Of a stretch of DNA of 64,000 bases, positions 1 through 10,900 are shown piece by piece. Position 1 is the first letter of the stretch, and every line of letters starts with the position of its first letter. The position numbers were made by a program, and so were the translations under genes. The stretch is from Phalacrocorax aristotelis (Eukaryota > Chordata > Aves > Suliformes > Phalacrocoracidae), in the NCBI RefSeq assembly GCF_949628215.1, contig NC_134279.1, forward strand, positions 12,134,041-12,198,040. The letters run 5' to 3'. Under the pieces are notes generated by a model, which saw only the letters and a list, made by a program, of their open reading frames with translations, searched no databases and had not been told where the DNA came from.

Positions 1-2040
1 ATCCATTTTACATTGACACATAATTCTTTGAGATTCTGGAAGCCATCCAAAATCCATTTTAGTATTTTCAGACAAATGGCTGACACTTTAATGATCAGCT
101 ATTTAAGGTCAACAATTTAAACCAGAGCGATCTACTTGTTCCAAATGAAATTTAATGTTTGAAAATGAGTTTAGCGTTCAGCTATATGTGCAGCATCTGA
201 AAACATAAATTGACCTCCTAGAAGAAACATGTCTTCATACGTATCCATTTACATGCACATCTCATGATGTTAGAAAAGTTGATCAGTTTGATTAAGTGCA
301 TTTATCATGCTCTAATAACGTACACAGTGGCATGTGCATTATTTTATTAAAGTTCTACTTTATGAAAGGAAGGCTGGTTATAAAATGTTCTGTCTGCTGT
401 GACATATTGAAAGACACGTGGTGTGTATACCCAAATCATATATCAGATCTCGCTTTTCTAATTAATAAACATAGTGGCAAAATTTTGCTCTAGGCGTATT
501 TTGACTTCTACTGCATATGTTTTTAAATATATGTTCCAAATGCTGGCCTGTCGGGTTGTATCATCCTTTATTTCATAACTTAGTACTCAGAACAGATTTT
601 TGTAGGTATCCTGCCTACTGAAAACCAGCATCTTGGTCCATACAATTTATTTAAATGCAAAGAAAGCATTAACCTGTATTTAATATCATTCTCAGCATTA
701 CACATAACTGAATCAGTGCTTTGTCATGCTCCAGTGGTGTTATGCAAAATAATACCTACAACAGGATGAGGTAAAGTTCACAGAATTTCACAGTGCTTTT
801 AACAAGAATAAAGCTAAACTTTAAGAGAATTAATTGCAACATTGGATGTAGAGCACTTTGGGTTATCTTTCTTCATCATTTGATAGAGAAAACATTTCCT
901 ACACATGCTTTCTCAATAGAAGATCAGAATAATTACACATGAGTAAATGTCTCAAACCTCTTGTGTTTACACTGAGTAAAACAATATGCTGAATTGCCCT
1001 TGCCTGTGCTTATCCTTTCTCCCTGCTTGCCCCAGCTGTTTTAATGAATAGGTTAATCTGAACAATGCGTGCAGAAAAAGCTGCTTTCTCTGAGAGTTTT
1101 CAGTAATTGTTTTTGAAGTTACCAGTCTCAAAAGACAATAGTTGCTCAAGAAATATCATTATACAAAGTTGCTTGGACTAGTCATACTACAGGACTACTA
1201 TTCCTTGAAGTGCTGGTGCATTAAGCAGGGGGCTGAGCGAGGGGCCATCCAGAAGTCCTTTCCAAACTAGGTTATTCTCTGATTTTTTCATGACCAGCTC
1301 CCACCCCTATAAAGCAAAATCATATCACTGAATTTGCTTCATTCTTCTGAATCTGCCTTTTTTCCTCAGTTGCTGTCCCATTAACTCAACCTGGAAATTA
1401 ATGCTCCGGCTCGCTTGCTCTGCTGGTGGGACTTGCAGAGCTGGGTTAGGCCTTGTGGAAACCACGTGCTTGAACCGCAGTGATTATCAGCCTTTTGTTT
1501 TTGGTTGTCAAACAGCACATTAGTTGTCTTAGTATTTGATGTACTTAATTTTCATCCTTTTGTTGCACACTGAGAGGAGTAATCATACCCTTTTAGCTGA
1601 TGGCATTTAATTTAATTGCCCAAGTCAGGATCTCAGTTGCACCCTGGAGCTGACAGACCCTCACTCCTGCCTGTGCTGGAAATGGGGTGCATAGACCTGG
1701 CAGTCTGAAGTGCCTGCAAATGCATAGTGTTCTTGTACAGTACGGTACCTTGTGGTGGTAACTGAGCTATCTGGAAATAAGATCAGCTTTGCAAATATAT
1801 TCTTCCCAAAAGACTAAATTAGCTTGGTCAAAATGCAAATAAAGTGCTTCAGTAGACAAACCGGTTCATTCAGGCCTAGTTCTGCACGACCCCCTGATTT
1901 ACAGGGAGTTATTCTCGAAGACCTGGTCCAGATTAGGAGGGTACTGCTTTCGAATGGTACTGTACTGATGCAATGAACCCATTTAGTTCATTTATTGCTC
2001 AGCTGGTATGAGGTGGTAAGCAGTTGTGTGTGGAAGTGTG

Positions 2041-2220
2041 AGCTCCATCGTTTCTCGTGTCGGTTCCGGCTCTGCTGGAGCTGGGAGACGGACCTGCAGC
2101 AGTAGGCAGGAGGTCCAGCGCTCCCTGAAAGCACCTCCCTGCAGCTGCCAGGAGGACGACTGGCTGCACCTTTGAAGTTCTTTAAATAAGCGGGGTCTGC
2201 GCTAGTGTAAGGAGTGCTAA
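2041..2220. other. small CpG-dense, GC-rich patch
   Basis: About nine CG dinucleotides occur in roughly 180 bases, inside sequence where CG is otherwise rare. The patch is clearly richer in G and C than its flanks and is followed by an AT-rich TTTAAATAA segment. No reading frame in it looks like a known protein. It could be a weak regulatory island, a fragment of an old GC-rich repeat, or a base-composition fluctuation. The sequence alone does not decide between these. Confidence 0.35.
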
Positions 2221-4024
2221 CACAAGCTTAACTAGCCATGTTCAAAACAGTAAACTTATACAACTTTCTGTGCCTTGATGAGGCAAAGAAAAGGGCAGGA
2301 GAATGTTAATTGTTTTTGTGATATGGAATGGATAAGTCACCAGGTAAAATATTTGTAAAAGTGAGAACACCAGGGTTTGATTGAGAGGTGTTACTGTCTT
2401 TATTCTTCTTGGAACTTTATTAATGAAATAAGTATATTTATATAAGTATATATTTACCCTATAGGTAAATAAACAAAGATGATGAGAACTACAAAAAAAT
2501 CTCCCTTTAGCATATTTACAGTAGAACTTGATGTTAAATATTTTTTGGCAGTTTGTTTAACCTCTCAATACTAAAAGGACTAAGGACTCATGAAAAAAAC
2601 ATTATTCACTAAATTTCCCATAACCTCGTATCTTCTTCAATTACTTACACCTAGTCACAAGACCGTGTTCAATTGTAATTATCTCCTTGTGTGAAACAGT
2701 GCTAGCGTTTTATCATTTACACTTTGCCTGGTTGTAAATTACCCAGTCAGTCCTGGAACGTTCTCTCAGGAGCAGATTACATGAAGAAAACTTGAGAATG
2801 AGATCATCAAACTAGTAAACTCTTAATTCATAACTTGAATGTCAGTGTCCTGCTTTTGTTGAAAACACTGTGTTTTTTCCACCATCAGTGGGGAAGAAAA
2901 TTAAAAACGAGGGGTTTATTTGAGCTGCCTGAAAGGGATTATAAAAAAAGGAGAAAGAAGTTATTCACTGTTCCGTGGTTTGTATCAGGTACAGGCAGTT
3001 GGCTCTGCAGTTATGTCTCAGTCGTGTTTTACAATTAATATTGCTTCACTTTGTGCATAGGAGCTACCTGAGTGCTCCACTGTCAACACCATTGGAAGCT
3101 GTAGTGAGATCCTATGTGTCATAGGAGGTGATGTGTTAGTCCTTATGCAAACATCAAGCAGATTACGGGCTGAAGAGCAAGGGTGCTTAATTACTTAATT
3201 ATCACTTTTTTTTTTTGCTCGCCCAGACCTTGTTACAGTTCCGCATTGCTAAAGGACTGCTTAGGGACAGACTGTACTGAGAAAAGTGCAGATGCTGTCT
3301 TATGTCAGTGCTGTAATTTCTGTTTTCTTTTCTCACCTTACATTGTGAGAAATAATCATCCTTATTTCTGGAAATACTTTTGGTCTTTGTTTTCACAGCA
3401 CATCTTGGATTTTGAACAGCTCTGTTTTTTAGAACAGGGCCTTCAACAGCCAACAGGTGTTGATAAACGTACGCAAAGAATTCTGTGATGTGCTTGATGG
3501 TGCAGCTTGGCCGTGGGCAAACTTTGTTGCTAGTGCAAGCTCTCTGAATATACAAAAAGGACTTCAGAATCAGACTTAAGCAGCTTGCCCATGAAGAGTG
3601 CAAGTGGTTCTGCTTTTGAGAGTAATGCTGAGGATGAAGCTATTCTAGACTTACTTCTGAGGAGCTAGCTGTAGTTGAACAGGTTAGTAGTTAGTATGAA
3701 AGTGACTCTGAAAACCAGGATAACATGTCTGGAGAAAGAAAATAGAACAGTAGAAATTTCAATTTTAAAAAAATCTGTTAAGTTGGTATCTATTAGTTGG
3801 TCTATGAAGAATTCCCTGAGGAAAACATCTCACTGAGAGTATAAGAGCACAGGGTAGACAGATGGCAGTTTTGAAAGGGGAATGTCCTAAAGGCACAATA
3901 ATGGTCTGTTTGGTGTTGGAAAGGAGAGCAAGATACCAAACATGTATTTACCAGGGCCTTTCAATGATCTGAAAATGGGAACAGAATTGTGCAAGAACAT
4001 GGAAGACGATATATCCCACTCTGC

Positions 4025-4574
4025 TTAGCGCTTGCTCCCGCTCTACTCGGCGCTTGTCAGGCCACGCCTGGAGTACTGGGTACAGTTCTGGTCCCCACTA
4101 TACAAAAAGGGTGTGGACAGGCTGGAAGGGGTCCAGAGAAGGGCCACCAAGATGACCAAAGGACTGGGAAGCCTGCCGTATGAGGATAGTCTGGGAGAGC
4201 TGGGTTTGTTCAGCCTTGAGAAAAGGAGGCTTAGAGGGGATCTCATCACCATGTACCAGTACTTAAGGGGCAGCTGCAAAGAAGGTGGAGACTCCCTTTT
4301 TAGATAGAGTCACATGGAGAGGACAAGGGGGAATGGACACGAGTTGCTTTTGGGGAGTTTCTGGTTGGACACAAGAGGGAAATTTTTCACAGTGAGGACA
4401 GTCACCGCTGGAATAATTTCCCCAGGGAAGTTGTTGACTTGGCCACGTTGGACACCTTCAGGAGTCGTCTGGACAGGGTGCTGGGCCATCTTGTCTGGAC
4501 TGTACTTTTCCTAGAAAGGCTGGACTAGATGATCCCTGAGGTCCCTTCCAGTCTGGGTTCTGTGATTCTGTGAT
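4025..4574 (+). mobile_element. CR1 LINE, 5'-truncated 3' end
   Basis: A copy of the chicken-repeat-1 non-LTR retrotransposon, forward orientation. It keeps the end of the reverse-transcriptase ORF and the 3' UTR. One frame stays open from 4032 to a TAG at 4305 and shows CR1 ORF2 C-terminal signatures: [45 protein letters not shown]. After this stop the CR1 similarity continues in shifted frames (HELLLGSFWLDTRGKFFTVRTV), so the copy is dead. The 3' end carries the family's short terminal repeat (two ATTCTGTGAT-like units at about 4558-4574). No target-site duplication is expected for CR1 and none is evident. The copy is about 550 bp, so nearly all of the element is missing at the 5' side, as is usual for the family. 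Confidence 0.93.
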
Positions 4575-5467
4575 ATTGTTAGGAGTGGATATAAAATAAT
4601 AACATAAGAATGTTTGGACAAGTTAAGGAACATTAAGGATTCTAGAAATACTCTGAAATCACGTTTGAAAACAGAGAAAGACAAAGGAAAGTATGGCTCC
4701 AATGCCTAACCATGGAAATAATGGGTGAAATAAATGAGGCTGAAATGTTTAACGCCTTTGCTTTCTAATTTTTAAATTATTGGTGATCATGTGGTGACCA
4801 GCATGATCAGAAAGCAGTTTCTATTAGCAATTAGGTTAATGAAATATAGGTCTAGAACATTTAAATAGACTACACATCTAAATTGGGAGAATGCGATGAA
4901 ATTTATAGTAGGCTAGCTGTGGAGTTACCTGAAAAACTCTCTGAGTTCGTAGTATTTGAAAATGAGCATAGGATCCAGAGGACTCTAAATGAATGGAGGT
5001 CATCTGGCACCCTTACAGAAGCAGAGGAAGGAAGGTCTAAAATTCTGAACAAGTCAGACTAATGTTGATAACAAGGAAAACTTTGAAATAACTTATTAAG
5101 CAGTTTAAAAGCCTCCAAAGGTGAGAAGAAACAGCCCAAGCTGTTCCGCCAAAACATTATGTCAAAAGCATTCTAATTTCTGTCTTGACAGAATATTAGT
5201 TTTAATTGGCCTATTAGGGAGAAAAAGTTATGAATTACTGTGATTAGACTATAAAGTTCTTAGAAGCAAGAACGGGAAATAGTATCTATATTAAAGTTAA
5301 ATGCACAATGGTGTATTCCTAGAGTAGCTCCTACAGTACAAATAGGCAAACATAAGTGGAGGATTTCAGGTATTATTTTTTACTTCTGTTAGTGATTTGA
5401 TCACAGAATGGGGAAAAATCTAGTAAAAACTGAGCCCCTTCTGTGAATCATGTCTGATTCTTGTTAG

Positions 5468-5872
5468 TGTCAGGGAACCTGGGGACTCCAAGTGCGTAAT
5501 AACGCTTGTACAATTTAGGAGAGGTCCGACAGAAGCTTTATTGGCTATAATCATAGCAAGAAAATGCTCCCTGCCCTCCCCGTAGCCCAGCTCCCCTGTT
5601 CCCTACCAAGGGAGTGCAGGCACCTCACCCATCTACTGTTTCAGGAAAAAAAAAAGGTGATAAAACCCAGTCATTTCGATGAACAAAGCCAGGTATCCAT
5701 CCCTGGGAGGGATGGACTCCTTAAGTCCCTTGCTAATAGCCACAATTCAAAGGAGGAATCAAACAGAAGATAAGTGACAAGATGGAGCCAGGGCGCTCTG
5801 TGGAGCCTATGGGAGTGGTACACCCAGTGTTATCTGAGATCAGAAGTGGGGAGTTGGAAACAATCAGAGACT
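5468..5872 (-). mobile_element. solo LTR of an endogenous retrovirus (reverse)
   Basis: On the plus strand the element begins TGTCAGGG at 5468, which on the minus strand is an LTR ending CCCTGACA. A minus-strand AATAAA (plus TTTATT, 5537-5542) lies about 70 bases before that end, followed by a short U5-like segment, the usual R-U5 arrangement. The pentamer GTTAG flanks both sides (5463-5467 and 5873-5877), consistent with a 5-bp target-site duplication. The other terminus reads ...GAGACT, where CA is expected, so one terminal base appears mutated or the boundary is slightly off. No internal retroviral sequence lies next to it, so it is a solo LTR left by recombination. Orientation and class are fairly secure; the exact family and the distal boundary are not. 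Confidence 0.6.
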
Positions 5873-5877
5873 GTTAG

Positions 5878-7336
5878 CTTTTAGTCAAAAGGAAAGTTCT
5901 TTTAGTAGATAAAACTTCCTAGCTAGATATCTCAATCTTAAATATTATTTCTACCACCACATTACTTAAAGCAAAATTTGAGACTACCTATGAGTGAAAA
6001 TACTGTTTACCCTTGGAGATCTTGCCAACATAGAATACAATTTCCATCCATAACTGGGGAATTCTCTTCTAATATTAGAATACATAGGTTTTGTGTAGTG
6101 CTTTTGGCAAAATGACATAAAACTCTTTGTTTGTGTTTCTTTATCTGTAATGTAGGACAGCAGAGAAATCTGCTTTATTAAATTTCTTGGTTTTCTCAGA
6201 TGGGGAGCACCTCAAAATGCAAAGAACAATAGGATTACATGATTGGATTACAGACTTGGTTTTTTTCCTTCTTCCATTCTAGTTTGAAGTTTTGTATACC
6301 TGATCCATATTTAAATTTCAGTAGGTAGAAAATCTGAGTCCCCAGCTGGAAGCCTGAGATTTGTAGTGAATCTATTTTTGCTTTCACTGCACAATTATCT
6401 TAGAACACATAGGCTAGCTTAGGTCACACCTCAGTAGCCCAGCAAGTATTTGACATGATCTTCATATTATAAGCTCTGGTAGCCTTAGCATGCTGTTGAT
6501 GCAAGAAGTATCGTCTCTCCTAAGGTACTGGAGCTTTAAAATGCAGAGGTTTGCAGAAGTTACCACTTAATACTAGTAAGTGTAGCATCTCAGTCAACGT
6601 GAGACATTGCATCGCGTGATAGAGCACACGTTTTTTCACAAAGTGTAAAAGTGAAAGCCTGTTTTCCTTGAGCCTTGTACTGCAGTAATTCCAGCTCTTC
6701 CTTTATTCCCTTCAAAGATATAATTCTGTAATGCTTCCAGTTGCCCAATTATCCTTTTTCAGCCAGTAGTCTCAGCTGTCTGTGTGTCCCTTAATTAAGA
6801 GTAACTCTTTTGCCTGGTTAACAAATAACATGCGTTCATGTTGGCCACTCAGAAGACACAGCTAACTTTTGATGGCACCCTTGCCTTTTCATGTTGGAAA
6901 CATTTAATGTGGGTATTTTCCCTATATCAGTTTTTCAGACTCCTACTGATTTTTCACAGAGCTTGTAGAAACTTCATCTTCTTGATATCTCTATCCTTCT
7001 CTCAGACTGGGTTAAAATTGGCCAATAAATCATAGATTACTAAGGAAAATAAGCACAGAATGCAATTCCAAAAAAGTTTTGGGAAAATGGCTTTAAAATT
7101 GTAACAAGTATCAATCCTGCAGGTCTGTTTTAGAAGTGGTGGCAGAAAATCCAGAGGAGAAGTATCATAATTACAGTTTACCGTTGGAAGTTGATTGATG
7201 AAAAAATTTTGCAGGTCTACAGCTAAAAGTCTAAGTCAAAGATGAGACCTGAAACTGTGAGAACATGTGTGATTAATAAATGGAGTGTGCACAAAAGCAT
7301 AGCAGATAAATACCCAGTTTTCCTGGTAGTGGATTG
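5878..7336. other. AT-rich spacer between two solo LTRs
   Basis: Unique-looking AT-rich sequence with only short chance open frames. I see no RNA gene, no LINE similarity and no retroviral internal sequence. The two flanking LTRs are in opposite orientation and differ in sequence and length, so this is not the interior of a provirus. Confidence 0.6.
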
Positions 7337-7341
7337 GTTGT

Positions 7342-7928
7342 TGTACTGGTTTTGGCTGGGATAGAGTTAACTTTCTTCACAGTATGGGGCGATGTTTTGG
7401 ATTTGTGCTGGAAACAGTGTTGATAACCCAGGGATGTTTTAGTTCCTGCTGAGCAGGGCTTACAGAGAGCCAAGGCCTTTCCTGCCCCTCACCCCACCCC
7501 AGCAGCGAGCAGGTGGTGGGGGTGGCACAAGGGGTTGGGAGGGGAGATGGCTGGGACAGCTGACCCCAACTGACCCAAGGGATGTCCCACACCATATGAC
7601 ACCATGCTCAGCATATAAAGCTGGGGAAAGGAGGAAGGGAGAACGTTTGGAGCGATGGCGTTTGTCTTCCCCAGTAACCATTACGCGTGATGGAGCCCTG
7701 TTTTCCTGGGCATGGCTGAACACCTGCCTGCCCATGGGGAGGAGTGAATGAATTCCTTGTTTTGCTTTGCTTGTGTGCGCGGCTTTTGCTTTACCTGTTA
7801 AACTGCCTTTATCTCAACCCAGGAGTTTTCTCACTTTTACCTTTCTGATTCTCTCGCCCACCACACCAGAGGGGAGTGAACGAGCAGCTGTGTAGGGCTT
7901 AGTTGCCGGCTGGGGTTAGACCATAACA
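7342..7928 (+). mobile_element. full-length solo LTR, widespread avian ERV family
   Basis: A complete 587-bp LTR, TGTACTGG...CATAACA, bounded by an exact 5-bp target-site duplication GTTGT (7337-7341 and 7929-7933). Its sequence matches, from recall, an LTR family very common in neoavian genomes: GGCTGGGATAGAGTTAA near the start, ATATAAAGCTGGGG at the promoter, ATTACGCGTGATGGAGCCC downstream, and GCCGGCTGGGGTTAGACC at the end. A 5-bp duplication fits an ERVL-type integrase better than the 6 bp usual for ERVK. A TATA box is at 7614-7619. A G-rich run in U3 (about 7514-7544) could form a quadruplex. No gag, pol or env sequence adjoins it, and the matching flanks show it is a solo LTR. Its clean boundaries suggest it is younger than the old CR1/L2 relics in the window. 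Confidence 0.93.
7614..7619 (+). promoter_or_regulatory. TATA box of the forward solo LTR
   Basis: TATAAA sits in GCATATAAAGCTGGGG, about 270 bases into the LTR, the normal place for the U3/R boundary promoter. It is intact, so the LTR may still be able to start transcription rightward. No transcript evidence is available from sequence. Confidence 0.7.
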
Positions 7929-7933
7929 GTTGT

Positions 7934-10900
7934 GCTTGAGAAGTGGTCTGTCTTTGAAACAAAATATATATCATTTGTGTGAGCTTAAATAAAAAATGTT
8001 TGATCAGTTACTTAAATCATGAAGGCTGAAGCAGTGTACTGAAAACCAAAAAAGGGTGGCTGATCTGCCTCCCCTTTCTGTGGGGCTTGTCCCAGTCACA
8101 ACTGAGTGAAGCAGCAGAAGAGGCAAGAGGCTCAAGCATAAAAACACGCATATCCCATTATATCATAGAATAGGATCCCTTAATATATTATGAAGATTAA
8201 AAGTTATGATAAAAGCAGAAAGGAAGGAAATGAGAGAGAGAAGGAAACTTCTGACATTTTAAAGAGAGCTTGAGGGGGTACTTAAGCAACGTGGGCCTTG
8301 GGAAGCCTAGCAGTGCAGTTAAGATGGAGAGGTAGGATAGAAGAGATGTGCAGGAGGAAGGTACCTGTGCACTGAGTAGGTAAAACTTGGGGAGATATTC
8401 TTCCCTTCTTCAAAAATGGTATTCCTTTATCCATGTCAGTTTTAACTGATAAGTACAACAAAAATGACTAGCTAAAATACTGTTTATTGCCCTGTCATTC
8501 TATAGGTTGTTGGCCTAAATATCTTATGCACATGCCACAGACATAAAACTGTTTAGTTGATTTTTCTTTGGTGAAACTCCGAAGTATTAATGAAATTTTA
8601 ATTTGTTTTGGCAAGTTGTGCATTTAGACAATTGTTTTTACTGGGGTGTTATGGATTAAATTTACATAACCACTGGAAAATAGTGATAAATGGCATGCTA
8701 TTTTTCTAATATTTTATCTCCTTAAGTCTTCTATATCTTGATTAACTTCTATTCTTTTTCTATGGGAAAAATATCTATTTTTTACCACTTGCGTTTCCAG
8801 GTTTTCTTTTCTTCTTCTGCCAGAATAATTGCCACTTGTAACTCCTAAGTTTTCCTGAACTGTAGGGATTTATACCTTTATGCCCAAACAGTCTTAAAAC
8901 CACCATTGTCAGGCAATCTGAAGCATATTTTTGGGTGATTGTATGGTTGTCCTCTGTTTACAGTAATTTACACTTGAATGACCTATCGATCTGTTTCGGT
9001 GGGATCTGGAGTACCCTGTTAGGTGTAACAATGTATCTAAAATAATAGCTTCATGCCATATTATGTGCCAGAAATTCTATGTGATGAAAAAATCTATCAT
9101 GGGATACAGCAGGCCTGTGAACTACTTAAGAGCTCCCCAGATATTTTGGTTCTGAGCATCTAATTCATGATTTTTTTACAATGACAAGAACAGAGCCAAT
9201 GATACTGGATGTGCTTCGCATGCCTGCTAAACACACTTCACAGCACTACCTTGATTTATATACTATTTCCCCTTTTTTAATTCAGAGCTAATTAAAGTCT
9301 TCTGACTGCTTTAAAGATACAAACTGCACTTCCCCCCCGCCCCCAATGGTACTGAGACACTTGGAAAGAAGAAAAGGAAAACCTACACTTATTTATTGCC
9401 CACATAAACTGCCTACCTTATCAGATATGTGAACTTTTACATTCTATATTCTCCAGCTTCTGCCACTGGTAAAGTCAGCACAGACCCACATATTGCTTTA
9501 AAGGCAGTTTCTCTCACCTTTTTAACTGCTACTTGTGTCCCAGGAGAAGATGGCAACTATATGAAAAGGAATGATATAGAGAAGAATATTCTTCTGCTTC
9601 TGATCTGAATGTTCCTCATGTGTGTATTACACATAAAATACGAAAGTGTGTACTGTGAAGTATGTATGGTGCATTGCACTTCTGCAATGGATTGCCTGGC
9701 TATTTTGTCATTTGGTCCAATTCAGTAAACAAGACACTTGTTCATTGGCTTTTTTATTTCTTAGCTAACATGGAAGCCAGAGGGATTGCTCTTCCTCCTG
9801 CCCCTCCACTCTGAGTACCTTACTGGAGTGAGGATTGGGACTTGAAGAATGCCCGCTAGGCATTGGCTGCGCTTAGAAGAGGAAATATTACCGGTGACAA
9901 GTGAAGAGTTATTCTGATATAGGCAAAATAGTTCAGTGTCCTTTCCAATACACTGTATAATCTGTTTTTATACCACCTCTGCCAAGTCTGAGAGAAAAAT
10001 ATTTTCTTACAGTAGAGCTTTAGTGAACCGGTCATTAGAGATATTATTGGACAAACACTTTCAGTTTATCGTGAAAATTTCATTAGCTCCTCCCCAGCTG
10101 CTAACTGCAAATCTTGAATTAAACAAAGGATCCAAATCTCCTAAAGATTTCTAAATTTATTATCTAGAAATGTAAATCTTAACTACAGTTATTCCAAATT
10201 TTTGATCTATGAGTAGTGTAGGTTAGGAAGAACAGTTTTCGGAATAAAAAAAAGGACTATGTTAAAAATTAAAAATAAGGGGTTTTCTTCTTAGCTCTTT
10301 TTTCTTAGTTTTTAGTTACATAAGCTCAGATATTTAAAATGTTTCTTTAATAGAGAAGCAAAACTAAAGCCAACGTGTCAATTTAAATATTTGATATGAG
10401 CTGTCACTTGCTTTGGAGTAGTAATTCCTCCTGAATAAAAGCTTATTTATTGCAGGTGGAAATGCCTCATGTTGGTAAACAATATATTAAGGTGGATTAA
10501 TAGTGGTATTAATATTATGGTGGAATAGGAAAAAGGCAGTTTTCAGAAGGGGACTTGAATTTTAAGGTAATGTTTATAAGGCAGCATATAGTAAAGGAAA
10601 TCTTAAGTCTTTTCAGGCCATTTTGCTGTACTGACCAGCTGTGTTTCTTCCGGATTTATGGGAGCTAGTTGTTTTTGTGGTTACGTTTGAATAAAGTGAC
10701 CGTGCTCAAAAAATGAAATACTGAGATTACTTAGGATGACTCTGTTCCCAGGCAACGGGATTTTGGTGTTAAAGAGATCTAGGCTACCATCTTTTAAGAG
10801 ACTCCAGAATTAATCATTATATCCATTTTGCCTTTAATGTTCTTCTTGGTTTTTTTGTTCTTTTTAAGGCAGATGTACCCATCAGATGCTATAATTTCTG

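Larger units (their letters stand above)
1..5462. other. AT-rich non-coding stretch
   Basis: I see no supportable gene here. The stretch is AT-rich and its open frames are short. It contains a CpG-dense patch (about 2041-2220), an ambiguous protein-like stretch (about 3433-3668) and a CR1 copy (about 4025-4574), each listed separately. Stop codons are frequent in all six frames elsewhere, and no RNA gene box or long simple repeat was seen. Confidence 0.7.

Noticed and set aside
3202..3603. 133-codon minus-strand open frame
   Set aside because: The translation ends in KKKK from the poly-T tract, is Ser/Lys-rich, shows no domain, and lies opposite the plus-strand frames discussed. It is consistent with chance.
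7377..7735. Two minus-strand frames of 72 and 91 codons
   Set aside because: They are inside the solo LTR, Pro/Ser-rich because of its GC-rich U3, and antisense to the LTR.
5468..7928. A provirus with two LTRs flanking an interior
   Set aside because: The two LTRs are in opposite orientation, differ in length and sequence, and each has its own flanking 5-mer. The 1.5 kb between them has no retroviral coding similarity.
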